Source: Moringa oleifera (taxonomy: Eukaryota > Streptophyta > Magnoliopsida > Brassicales > Moringaceae). Taken from it: a stretch of 64,000 nt of DNA. Below the pieces are notes generated by a model. That model was not told the origin of the DNA and made no database searches. It saw only the letters and a list, made by a program, of their open reading frames with translations. The stretch lies in contig JAJFZO010000407.1 of the NCBI GenBank assembly GCA_021397835.1, positions 124,001-188,000 of the forward strand, written 5' to 3'. Shown piece after piece: positions 47,401-58,770 of the stretch (the stretch's first letter is position 1; every line of letters begins with the position of its first letter). A program made the position numbers and the translations under genes.

Positions 47401-48764
47401 AAGGTCAAACAAAAGAAAATAAAGATAAAAAAGAAGCTTATATATTATTAAACCTTAAAAGATGGCTTCTAAAGAGGTGCTCGTGATCCAAGAGCAAATG
47501 TGAGAATTGGGTCGAGATCAAAATTGAAAATTTTTCATTTGATACTAGATCAGGGTCGGTGAATCATTATCAAGTAATAGTGTTTTAGGAATGATTTTAA
47601 AGACAATTTAAAGGCAAAAGGTTGAGGTCAGATGAGGAGTCAGCTTAATGAAGATCGATAATTGTCTTATCGCTAGAAAACAAATAGACTAATGGTGGCT
47701 TGATCAAAAGGTTGGGATGCAACATATTTTGATGAACCTAGACCTAAAGCTATAAACCTTTATGACTTGATCATTAGTGAAAAAGTTAAACATTTTCTTC
47801 TTACTCGATCCTTCTTTAAGCTTATTTTACAACTTTATTTCCTATCACTAAGGATCAAGATTTGATCCACATGTCTAATAAGCTCAGAACATGCATTAAG
47901 GTTAGGACACATCCTTTTCCATTAAGCCCAGAAGTATTAGTTTCTCTGATCCTTGTTGAATTGGAACAAGTTCCTAATGAATAGTAAGGGTTTCTTTAGA
48001 CTAAAATACCAAAAGTTAGGATGATCCCAACCTTTTTCATCCTTTGTTTGTTAAGGTCAAAGAATGTGCTAAAAAAAGCTATAGAGCAAACCCTAGCATT
48101 CTAAATCTAGACACGTACAAGTAAACGTAATTAAGCTTTTTTAGGAATTGGGTAATAATTGAGAAAGAGAGATATTATATGTTTCACAAACATAAAGCAT
48201 AAAAGGATGAGTTAGGAAAAGCATATCAGCCTGACGGCAATTTTCAAAGACACAAACTAGCCATCAGTTTCAGACCATGGCCTTTCTAATTGGGGGAGAG
48301 CTTCTAACCTTAAAAGGATGATGTATTTTTGGCATGCTATTTGGAGTTTGGCTTCGGTATAAAGAAAAGGTTCAAAATTTTTTGTGGAAATAGAAAAAAA
48401 ATAATAAGATGAAAAAGAAGAAGGAATTAACTAAAAGAAAAAGCTTAAAGATTACAAATGCTTGGATGAGAAAAAGAAAGCTTGTGGATACTAAGAATGC
48501 AGAATAAGGCAAATGAAGTTTGAAAGGTTGATTATATAGTGGATAACTAAAAAGCCATAATTCAAGACCTTTATGAATCCCAAAACACAACATTTTAAGT
48601 GCATACAAAATCACTATTATTATTGTGTTAGAATGTAACTGTGAAAGGTGACTAAACATCAAAGATGGTTAAGGTTAGGTGTGACGACTGCATCAAGATT
48701 GGCATCCGACCATGCAAATTGACCAAGCTAAAGCATGATACTTTGACCTTGTTGATTGATTATA

Positions 48765-48938
48765 TCAGTGCCTCTCAACGGGCAGATTTTGTATAAAGGG
48801 ATTATACAGTACAAAACCCTTACACGGTATCTCATGTTGATCGATCAATCACTCCATCAATTCTCTGATTTTTTTTTATTTGTATTAACACATGTTTTTC
48901 ATGTATTGTCACACCACATATTCAGATCTATATTTTTT
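48765..48938 (+). repeat. 4.67-kb tandem duplication, copy 2, first part
   Basis: Matches 44097-44271: the tail of the small-gene exon 2 (VPLNGQILYKGIIQYKTL), then 3' flank to CAGATCTATATTTTTT, where the MULE is inserted. The gene fragment is therefore a second-hand copy of the scrambled pseudogene. Confidence 0.93.
48930..48938. repeat. Target-site duplication of the MULE, left
   Basis: ATATTTTTT, repeated at 59073-59081. The uninterrupted copy 1 has it once (44264-44272), confirming a 9-bp duplication, the usual length for Mutator-like elements. Confidence 0.9.
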
Positions 48939-49806
48939 GGGGAAGTTTTATATTTAGCACTCCGCACATACGATTTTACAAAAATAACCAAAATTTTGAA
49001 TTCATGTTTTTTTAGCACTTTCTGAACAGTTTCGGACCAAGATACCCTTAATGAAAAGTAACAATTACATCCTTACTCACTTAAAAGAATACCAAAAGTC
49101 AAACCAACATTTCCCCCCATTTTCGAACAGTGTCTTCGTCTCGTATCGTCGCGTCTCTTGCAATCTCTCTCACTAGCTTAAGTGATTTGTGTTTATTTTT
49201 ACAAATCAATCACCCAGAAATGTCGAGGAACTATTGAAAGCTTTGAAAATCTACAAAGGTATGTTTTAAAACGATTATTTCGGCATAAAGTTTAGAGTTT
49301 TTGCATTTTAGATACCCACGAACCAAATCTTCTTATGACGTTTGATTCTCCATTTTCGTTTACATGTTTACTTTTACTTTTGTATATGAAAACTTGATTA
49401 AATGCTTCTGTCATGTTTCAAATGATTTAAGTTGCTAGTTCATGAATCTCTAATGACTGGGTATGTCAGTGTGTATTATTTTCATTTTTCTTTCAATGCT
49501 TTGAAGTTGATTCATTTTTTTGAGAACATTGGGTATGTTGGTGTGTATTATATGCGTGAACTGCGTTTTACTCTTTCATTTGTGATGCTTGACCTTAAAT
49601 TTCGCAAACAAATGTTGCTACCAGGGGTTTTAGTCATATGAATCTTAACGTATTATTATTAAAAATCATAATAACTTTTAGGAAATTGTTTCTTCTTTCA
49701 TAAATTCGTATCAACATCTTAAGTTTTGGTATCAATTTTTTTAATTTCGTATCAACATTTTATAAATTCTTAATATGTTCATCCATTATTTTTTTTTCTT
49801 GTACAG
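48939..49806 (+). promoter_or_regulatory. Left terminal region and leader of the MULE Ulp1-like gene
   Basis: Non-coding. 48939-49070 is the terminal region. 49120-49260 is less AT-rich (CGTCTCGTATCGTCGCGTCT) and probably contains the promoter and leader exon; GGTATG at about 49259 looks like a leader donor, and the next acceptor, TTGTACAG, ends just before the ATG at 49807. Confidence 0.5.
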
Positions 49807-50867
49807 ATGGATGTTACTAAGAAATATTTGATTCCTAAAGAGAGTTGGAAGCTGTCAGCCAGAGTATTAAAGCACTGTGATACTAATGTTGTATCAAATA
49901 TAAAACGTGTTTTGAATGACTCTCAAAGGCAGAAGTTCAATACCACCTGCCTTGGTCACTTCTTGGAAGTGAATGAAGTTTTCATATTTTCTGGCTTAAT
50001 CATCCACAATTTACTACTTCGACAGATTGAGCAACCTAATGATAAAGAAATGTGGTTTCGACTTGGGAAGCATGAAGTACGTTTTGGTAAGGAAGAATTT
50101 TGTTTAATCACCGGGTTGAGATTTGGAGAGCTACCAGACACAAATTTGATTGCACCAAATCAGTTTGGCATCCATGCTAAGTATTTTGATGGGAAGAACA
50201 AGGTTACCACTAGTTCTGTTAAGTCAAAACTACTTGAAGGAGAATTTGATGAAGATTCTGATGATGCAGTGAAGCTTGCATTGGTTTACTTAATGCCTTC
50301 ATCAAAGGCAGTGATGAGCGACAGCATATCCCCCAGTGGCATTTTCATCTTGTTGATAACTTAGAAGCATTCAATAGCTTTCCCTGGGGTACCTTAGTCT
50401 ACTGTAACTCATTGAGGTATTTCAAAAACGCTCTAACCATTCGAAATACTCAACGTGGAGAATTATCATACAACATATTTGGTTTTGTATGGGCACTACA
50501 GGTATTAAACTCGTTGGTATCTATGTTTATTTATTTTTATGTTTTTATTTACTTTTTCAAAGACTTTGCAATACCTAACTTATCTTTTTATTCTAAGATT
50601 TTTGCATTTGAGGTGATACCTATCACGAAGCAGCATGCCACACGAACAGTAAGATCACCATTGCCTAGAATTTGCTGGTGGAAATTTGATCATAAGCCAC
50701 ATAGTGGCCACTGTAAGAGAATTTTTACAAATAAGGTACGTTTAAATTCGTATCATTATTGATTGAATTCATATGCAATATATTATTTCACTCCATCATT
50801 CACATTATCGTGACAACACTTAGAAATCATTATAACAATAGTGAAGTCTTTGTTTTTCTTACATAAA

Positions 50868-51030
50868 CGTGTCAAGATTTACCATATTCGTACCAAGATT
50901 AACTATATCGTGTCAAGATTTACCATATTCGTACCAAGATTAACTATATCGTGTCAAGATTTATCATATTCGTACCAAGATTAACTATATCGTGCCAAGA
51001 TTCACCATTTCGTGCCTAATTTTACTATTT
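50868..51030 (+). repeat. 41-bp tandem repeat in an intron of the MULE gene
   Basis: Units start at 50868, 50909, 50950 and (partial) 50991, exact period 41, each with CGTGTCAAGATTTA(C/T)CATA then TTCGTACCAAGATTAACTAT. A further CGTGCCTAAT follows at about 51013. Confidence 0.92.
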
Positions 51031-52734
51031 ACGTGATATCTTTTAAAGTCTAAAATCAGACTTTTGTGACACTATTTGCACATTTTTAGTTTTATTTTTC
51101 ATAATTTTAAAATTATTAATATGTAATTAATTTTATTTATAAAAATTTTTATTTGAATTAACATTTGATTATTGTTTTAGATGGTAGTGAAGGTGAAACT
51201 TGAGCCGACTCCTACTGAATGTGAAGCCTCATATTACCTGAGAATTAATGAGAGCGCGTTGCCTCTGCATCTTGGTGCAACAAAACAACATCGGCTCAAT
51301 AAGCATAGCGATGCTTCGACTAGTGAAGATGATGAGGATGATGATAATTTCGTGGCTACAAGAAGAAAAAATCCTACAAAATTGCCTGCCTTATCAAAGG
51401 TAGACAATGTATACAAAATCTTATAATATTTAATTAATATTAGTTATATGTTAATATATATATATGTATATTATGTTATTATTATTTAATTTTTTAATTG
51501 ATGACTAATTAATTTGTTTGATCGATGATTAAATGTAGCGACGATCTAGACACAGTACCACTTCACAACTAAGAGATGAGGATGGAGATGAGGATGAGGA
51601 TGTGGTTGAGATTGAAGATATGGAGGGAGATGGAAGGGAGGATGTTGGAGGAGAATAAGAGGAGAGGGCACATACTGATTTCAGGGAGGAGGTTAGGGTA
51701 GAGGATACGAGAACGAGAACTTCAGTTATGGGTGCAGAATCCCAAGCTGAGAGATCACAGAATAGGAGTGTAGAGAAAGATTCTGAGATTTACCGTCGTC
51801 TTGATGACTTAGAGGCGAAGGTAAATCTCTTGAATGCAAGAATAATAAGCAATCACACCGAGGTTATGCTTGTCGTACAGTCTATCCAACGATCACTGGA
51901 ACAAGTTTTCGTCTCCTCTGATCGATGTCCTACACGCACTGAGACTGGCACACGCCAAAATGAGGTAATTTTATCCTTATTTAATGTACAAGATCACAAG
52001 TTTCGTTACAATATAATTCATTGCAAAATTAACTTTTCGTCTCTTGTAGGGTGGTAATGATGCAACCTCTAGTGTACACCCTTCAGCTGCTCATGGCCAA
52101 CATCCTCAAGATCCTATTAATGTAAGGGAGGTTAGCAGTGAGGACGTAGGGGATAGAGATGAAGCCGTTGAGGCTGAAAGAGAGGCTGTTGCGTGTTTAG
52201 CTGACTTAGCGACCGTTCCACAGAGGGAAGATAATGTGATACCAGTTTGTAGGCCGCGTAAGCGGTCTAGACAGCTGTGTAGTCCATACGTCGACCCCAC
52301 TGAACATAAACGGGCTAGGTCCGAGCAAATGATTGATTCAAAGTTGCCGCTGGATGTTGACATATGCAATGAATATGAAGCGTTTATGAAGGGATCATCA
52401 ATGTCATAGTGAGTTAACTTATATATAATTTTTTAAATAGATATCATATATTTTCTTTATAAATATCATATAAATAACAAACTAACTTCTTTAATGCAGT
52501 CGTAATGTACATATTAGTTATTCTGTCAGTATCGAGTGGTTTCGCACATTTGAGGTCAATGATCAATGGATCGATGATTCGGTATGTCACCATCATATTA
52601 AATCATATCTAATTTATATGATTTGCACATAGGTGTAATATTTTGTATGAAATATTGGGGTTGATGCTTACGTTATATGCTTCATTTTATATAATATAAT
52701 TTTATGTGTAGTTATTCATCTCTGTATTTATGTT

Positions 52735-53090
52735 TTCATGTCAAGTATTATGATTCCTGCTCAGATTGCATCATTCCGTTTCATAATTTCGTGTCAAGTT
52801 TTATGATTCGTGCTTAGATTACATCACTTCGTGTCAAGACTTCGTGTCAAGTATTAAGATTCGTGTCTAGATTTCATAATTTCGTGCCTAGATTTCATTA
52901 TTTCGTGCCAAGATTTCGTGTCAAGTATTATGATTCGTGCCTAGATTTCATTATTTCGTGCCAAGTATTATAATTCGTGCCTAGATTTCATTATTTCGTG
53001 CCAAGTATTATAATTCGTGCCTAGATTACATCATTTCGTGACAAAGTTATCTGATTTCGTATCAAGTATTATGATTTTTGTTTATATTTA
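52735..53090 (+). repeat. Irregular TTCGTG repeat array in an intron of the MULE gene
   Basis: About 12 occurrences of ATTTCGTG(T/C)CAAG or ATTCGTGCCTAGATTTCA at irregular 15-45 base spacing between exons 6 and 7. Same core as the 41-bp array. Confidence 0.88.
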
Positions 53091-54064
53091 ATATTTTGTG
53101 ACATTTTTTACTTGGTTTTTTGCAGCACATTGATGCTTATTTATACCTATTAAGAAAACGGCAGAAGGAGTTTCCAAATGCTTATAAGCAGGATATATGC
53201 ATTTGTGACCCTTTACTTTATGTAAGTTTTGATAATTTCCATTGGTTTTTCATGATTACACTGCATTTTGTTTATTGTTTGACAATCTTCTTCATTTTTT
53301 TTTCAAATGGTTTTGTAGACATGTTTTTTCCATATATATAATAAGTATCAAGCAGATCTAGATGCTGATGGTCCTCCATCAAACTCACAATGGGACACCC
53401 ACCAATGGGATGATGGTCTTCTAGAGCGTGTGCGGGGAACATTTTGTGATGGCTGCCCACCATGGCACACTGTCAATAAGGTAAAAAAAAATTTTATCTT
53501 CGTCACTTTAAGTAATTAATTTTAGCAATTTTTTATTTCACTGAAATCTGAGCAATTGCAGCTATTAGTGCCATGCCATATTAGTGGAGCTCATTGGCTT
53601 GTTGTTGTCATCGATCTGCAAAAGTTTAGTTTGCGCATTTTTGACTCGTATCGACAACATGTGCCACCAGAAGCGCGAATTCGACAGCAAAATTGTTTCA
53701 GATTCATGCTTCCTAGTTTTTTGTCAAGTGGGGGTTACTTCATCGCCAAACTTGATGTTGCAATTCCTACGGTTCCATTGTCATGCACAATACGTCCTAA
53801 ATCTCAAGTTCCTCAGCAAAAAACATCGTAAGTTTCAGTCATATCGATTTATAATGTTACCAGTTTTTTAACACATGCTAATTGCCATACTTTCTTCTTT
53901 TTTTATGCAGTGGAAATTGCGGCCCTCATATGCTATATGCTATAGAGCATCTATTGGCTGGCAAGCCACTGAAGTACACCGATACACAAATGCCAAAAAT
54001 TAGGAAGCACATGGCTGTTTATGTATTTGCTAACTCAACTGATAAGAACGATGACTCCCGATGA

Positions 54065-54726
54065 CAGCTTATGTTATTTTTGACATTACTATTTTGTATT
54101 ATATTTTTGTATGTATATTTAATATATAGAAAGCAATATTGAATGATAGCAATTATCATATGATTTATATGAAAGATGTTATGAAATTAGGTCAATCTTA
54201 CATTTAAAATAAGAACGAATGAGATAGGAGTAATTATGATAAGATTTTAACTATAACACATAACAAAACTTAGACAACATGATGATTCATCCATCAAATA
54301 ATAAGCAAGATGTCACGAAATCAGACAATATGATACGAATTCTACCAAAATGATGATACGAACTACTAACAATCATCGTACGATTTCATTAAAAAGATGT
54401 CACGATATATGAGACTTCTCACGTTAACGGGATAAGTTATTATTATATGATTCTGGTATACTCCTACGTGCATTACTTGTGATAATCTCAAGTACATGAT
54501 AAGTCGACGGTATCAAAAGATAACAAATCAACTGTTTGTTTTTGAATTATACAATAAATTAACAATAATAAAAAAATATTATATATCATAAGTCAATGAT
54601 ATTATTGTCAATTATAGATAAACAAGGGGCAGCAGTGCAAATCTGTGAGTTATGTCCAGCCACACATCTACGTTGCAACTATTCAGACACATTCGGTGAT
54701 TGAGATTGATTTCCTTGATTATGATA
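54065..54726. repeat. Convergent spacer of the MULE
   Basis: Between the stops of the two convergent genes. Several CACGA or TACGA motifs occur (for example at 54314 and 54409), the reverse complement of the TTCGTG core found left of here. Presumably holds both poly-A sites. No gene seen. Confidence 0.6.
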
Positions 54727-55152
54727 TTATGGATTTGAACATGTCAATCGATTGTGTCCATATTGGCTACACCTAGAACATTTTTTTTGTCGTGTTCTTT
54801 CCCCACTAGAGGGTATTCTTTGTTTTTTTGGACGACCTGCATGCTTACCATTATTCGGCGGTAATACAACAACATTTTTGACTTCTTCAGGCACATTCCA
54901 ATCAGACTTGTCACCCACTGGATAGATTGGCTCATTGTATGCTGCTACTAAGTACTCTTGCTTGTAATAGTCAGAGCAAAGTGTTATAAAATCAATGTTA
55001 CGCTCCCTGGAAAAAAATGAAAAATAACGAAGTTATTAAAACAATAATGAAAAATATAAAAATGTTATCAACAAACAATAAATGTCACCTGGATGCAGCT
55101 AGTGCATGTGCACATGGAAACAGATCAGTCTGAAACTCTCTACAAGTGCAAG

Positions 55153-55256
55153 TACATTCCATGAGGTTAACAACCACCTCTTTACCCTTGTGCTTGACTA
55201 CAAATACATTCCATGAGGTTAACAACCACCTCTTTACCCTTGTGCTTGACTACAAA
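55153..55256. repeat. 52-bp exact tandem duplication in the transposase
   Basis: Units 55153-55204 and 55205-55256 start TACATTCCATGAGGTTAACA. 52 is not a multiple of three; the minus-strand frame goes into a stop after MECICSQAQG, just before the SWIM zinc finger. Confidence 0.97.
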
Positions 55257-57043
55257 TACATTCCAATCAATGTTAGAAGCTGTCATATGTAATGCAATTT
55301 TTTGTCTTTCATTCATCAAAGTGTGGACCCATTCAGTTAATTGTGCTTTCCAAATCTTAGCTTTCTCATGCCTATCATAAAACCAACGTTGCATCATATC
55401 TCTAATGAATTCCAATAAAGCCATGATGGGTAACTCGCGGGCAAATCGAAGACATGAATTCAAGCTTTCAGCAATATTAGTGGTCATGAGTTGGTATCGT
55501 CTTCGAGGGCAATACACACGTGACCATTTCTTCGGATCTTCCTTCATGATATATTCAAATGCTTGGGGGTGATTAGCTTGTAATTCAGTCATAAATTCAG
55601 TAAATTCAGACTCTCGATATGTCCTTGCTGCACTATAGAATATTTTGGACACTTCTTCTCTCTTGAATTTATTCTTTATATTTTGGGCCATATGCCAAGA
55701 ACATAACCCATGACAAGAATTGGGGAAAACATTTACAATGGCCTTTGCAATACTAGCATGACGATCCGATATAATAACCAAGTCATCAACATGACCAATA
55801 GCTTCCTTTAGTTGCTCCAAAAACCATTCCCAAGCCTCATAGTTTTCTGAGTCACCATAACCAAATGCCAGTGGGTATATCTGCTCATTTCCATCCTTAC
55901 ACACGGCTACAAACATGACACCATGAAATCTTCCTTTCAAGTGAGTGGCATCGATAGCAATAACTGGTCTAATCACTGAATGGAACCCCCCTAATGATTG
56001 TCCAAGGGCTATAAAGCAATACTTAAATCGATTAGTCTCATCTTCTATGCATATGTGAGCCTTAGTTCCTGGATTAGCTATTTGTAACATGTGACAATAT
56101 GATGGTAATTGTTGGTATGACTCAACTGGGTCACCATAAGTAAGACACAATGCATATTCTTTCGCCTTCCAAGCTTTGCTATATAAAATTTGTATGCCAT
56201 ATAATTCTTTCATGTCACTTATGATATCTTTCGGCTTAATAATTCTAGCATTTGTGGATAACCGCTGGACAATAATTTCTCCAATAATAGTAGAAGTTGC
56301 TTGTCGATGTCGTCGATGCAACTCCTCAATTGTGCAAGTGTGAGTCAAATCACAACGTCTAATTTGAAAGAATTGTCCTTGTGCAACTTTTACAGCGCGG
56401 ACCTTCCATGCACAATTTTCTTCTCTACAAGCAATCTCAAATATTGATTTGTTAGATCTAGTGACTCTAAATTCAAAGTTCTCAGTCAATGCATATATAC
56501 CCAAAAATCGCTTCAACTCTTTCTTATTTGAGAAAAATTGACCTCTAACAAGGGTGTCAGTCGGAGTCATTGATTCCATGGTAGAAGCCGAAACAATGCA
56601 GTGTAATTCAGCACCCAACACACTATACCTCTTATTAACACCATCACTCATATTATTATGTGCTTCAGGGCATGCAGGTGGCACATAAGGTGGGATCGAA
56701 CGTGGTACAGAAGGCAAGTTGTCATCATTAAGCTTAACTTCCATAATGGGTTCACTTTGCTCTTCTTCGATAGGTTGAGTGGGCTCAATATCTGGGACTG
56801 GATACTCACACCCAACATCATAGTCCATCGACTCATCTGAGTTGATTTCATCAGTATTCTGAGTGTTTTGGGGAGTCTCATGATGGAATAATGGTTTCAT
56901 GCTCAAATTATTACCCTGAACAATTGGATGGGTCTGTACATTGGGAATTGCATCAGTAACCTCATTGCTCCCAATACAAGAGTTTAACTGATTGATTCGT
57001 TTTGAATTTTCACCTCCACATATACCATGTGTACTCTCAACAT

Positions 57044-57065
57044 TATATCGCTCTTATATCGCTCT
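57044..57065. repeat. 11-bp exact tandem duplication in the transposase
   Basis: TATATCGCTCT twice. It breaks the frame between the N-terminal domain and the DNA-binding domain. Reading past it in the other frame continues openly into the main 574-codon frame. Confidence 0.95.
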
Positions 57066-57452
57066 ACCAAATCCACAATTACACGGGGTACTATGTTATC
57101 ATCATACAACATGAACTCAACATCATCATCATTCACTAACTCAATTTTCACGGCGGTTCCGTCGGATCTCACTATGGTGTGTAGTGTAATATCATAATTA
57201 GAGAAATCCGAATCAATGCAAGATTTAACTAAACCCAATAACTGTGCATGTGTCAAATCCTTTTGGACAACATAACCTCGAGTTTTGATAGTCTTACCAG
57301 TATACTCAAAACTTCCTCTTGACTCGGACCACTCACCATTCCAAGTTACAATAACACGCATTCTGCAATGACCATGAAAACATTTCAAAAAGGAAGCAAC
57401 ATGTTTAAAGAAGAACAAAACTAAAGTTCAGTAAATAAATAATGATTTAGGT

Positions 57453-57744
57453 AAATAAGTAACGATATTATCTTATGTATCGATTTCATTATAGAATATC
57501 AATTGTGAATGAAGTCACGATGGTTCACAAGATGGCACGAATTTGGTGACTAAGTCACGATTTAATCAAACATAGCACGATTCTCTGTCTATGTCACGAA
57601 ATAAGTAACAATATTATCTCATGTATCGATTTCATTAAAGAATATCAATTGTGAATGAAGTCACGATGGTTCACAAGATGGCACGAATTTGGTGACTAAG
57701 TCACGATTTAATCAAACATAGCACGATTCTCTGTACATGTTACG
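57453..57744 (-). repeat. 146-bp tandem duplication upstream of the transposase
   Basis: Units 57453-57598 and 57599-57744, with few differences, each with five CACGA motifs (GTCACGATGG, GGCACGAATTT, GTCACGATTT, AGCACGATTCT and one at the end). Confidence 0.93.
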
Positions 57745-57798
57745 ATATGCATGATACATTAAGATTGTTCTTTTCAAACACATAATCTTGACAATGTG

Positions 57799-58770
57799 AA
57801 GATATATTACCTTTCAAATACATATTTGTTGGTCTATTGACCCACCCGAAGACTTTTTGCTTTTGAAGAAGAATAATGTGTTACCAAAAACGTGAGTTTG
57901 GTTGTGTAAATCTTAGATACTATCTGAAGAGAACTTTCAAATACATAAAATCTTCGCAGTATTAAGATACATTACCTTTCAAATACATATTTATTAGTCT
58001 ATTGACCTACCCGAATACTTTTTACACTTGAAGAACAATGTGTTACCAAAAACGTGAGCTTGGTTGTGTAAATCTTAGATACAACGTGAAGAGAACTTTC
58101 AAACACATAAAATCTTGACAGTGTTAAGATACATTACCTTTCAAATACATATTTGTTAGTCTATTGACCTACCCGAACACTTTTTACACTTGAAGAACAA
58201 TGTGTTACCAAAAACGTGAGCTTGGTTGTGTAAATCTTAGATACAACGTGAAGAGAACTTTCAAACACATAAAATCTTGACAGTGTTAAGATACATTACC
58301 TTTCAAATACATATTTGTTAGTCTATTGACCTACCCGAACACTTTTTACGTTTGACGAACAATGTGTTACCAAAAACGTGAGCTTGGTTGTGTAAATCTT
58401 AAATACAACGTGAAGAGAACTTTCAAACACATAAAATCTTGACAGTGTTAAGATACATTACCTTTCAAATACATATTTATTAGTCTATTGACCTACCCAA
58501 ACACTTTTTACGTTTGAAGAACAATGTGTTACCAAAAACATGAGCTTGGTTGTGTAAATCTTAGATACAACGTGAAGAGAACTTTCAAACACATAAAATC
58601 TTCGCAGTATTAAGATACATTATCTTTTTAATTACATACCTGTTAGTCTCTTGACCCACCCGAACACTTTTCGCTTTTGGAGAATAATGTGTTACCAAAA
58701 ACACGAGCTTGGTTGTGTAAATCTTTGTTATAACGTGAAGAGAACTAGCCAAAATCAATTGATTTTGCTT
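57799..58770 (-). repeat. 162-bp subterminal tandem array, about six units
   Basis: Units start (AAGATACATTACC) at 57799, 57964, 58126, 58288, 58450 and 58612; spacing 165 then 162 each time. Every unit holds CTATTGACC(T/C)ACCCGAA, GTGTTACCAAAAACGTGAGC and AACGTGAAGAGAACT. It lies between the transposase start and the right terminus. Units near the middle are almost identical, so expansion was recent. Its role is unknown; promoter or transposase-binding sites are possible. Confidence 0.95.

Larger units (their letters stand above)
44097..48764. repeat. 4.67-kb tandem duplication, copy 1
   Basis: Directly repeated as 48765-48938 plus 59082-63583, with only scattered substitutions and small indels. 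It begins inside the scrambled gene fragment (TCAGTGCCTCTCAACGGGCA) and ends in GATTGATTATA. The junction shows a shared TCA, as expected for a microhomology-mediated tandem duplication. Content is TE-derived and gene-poor. Confidence 0.95.
49807..54064 (+). pseudogene. MULE-borne DUF1985 / Ulp1 (C48 peptidase) gene, two lesions
   Basis: Ten exons by GT-AG and frame: 49807-50501, 50598-50735, 51181-51399, 51539-51964, 52050-52408, 52500-52581, 53126-53221, 53319-53480, 53562-53827, 53911-54064. Exon 1 is the DUF1985 domain (FIFSGLIIHNLLLRQIEQP, RFGKEEFCLITGLRFGELP). The middle is acidic with a coiled coil (IYRRLDDLEAKVNLLNARII). The last two exons are an Ulp1/SENP-type cysteine protease domain with catalytic residues in place: His in GAHW, Asp in IFDS, Gln-containing QVPQQKTS and Cys in GNCGPH. 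Lesions are a frame change near 50312 in exon 1 (frame 1 to frame 3) and a TAA at 51656-51658. Such proteases cleave SUMO-like modifiers, but the role of MULE-borne ones is unknown. Confidence 0.88.
54727..57360 (-). pseudogene. MURA transposase of the Kaonashi-type MULE, broken by two tandem duplications
   Basis: Minus strand; start at 57360 (MRVIVTWNGEW; an in-frame Met at 57418 is also possible), stop at 54729-54727. N-terminal PB1-like domain at 57360-57070. MuDR DNA-binding domain around 56550-56330 (QFFSNKKELKRFLGIYAL). DDE/MULE domain with Asp in AIDATHLKG (55950), Asp in ISDRH (55764), CSWH, and a Glu in NIAES (about 55467). SWIM-type zinc finger near 55165-55095 (ECTC...PCAHA). After an intron (55088-55007), a short last exon carries a CX2CX4HX4C knuckle (CSRCSQYGHNRLTC). 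Two frameshifts come from exact tandem duplications: 11 bp at 57044-57065 and 52 bp at 55153-55256. The middle of the gene is otherwise open over 574 codons (56906-55182). Confidence 0.92.

Noticed and set aside
47182..47412. Paired open frames on both strands, repeated at 61997-62227
   Set aside because: Frames overlap fully on opposite strands, are short, and lie in TE-derived DNA; nothing supports translation.
48372..48662. A hydrophobic minus-strand frame, repeated and longer at 63086-63478
   Set aside because: It is low-complexity Phe/Leu from AT-rich antisense sequence; the length difference between copies comes from single-base changes.
53272..53463. A minus-strand frame within the MULE protease gene
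   Set aside because: It overlaps exon 8 of the protease gene in antisense and is a shadow of it.
57799..58770. CRISPR-like array
   Set aside because: Units are 162 bp directly adjoining repeats without unique spacers, inside a plant transposon.
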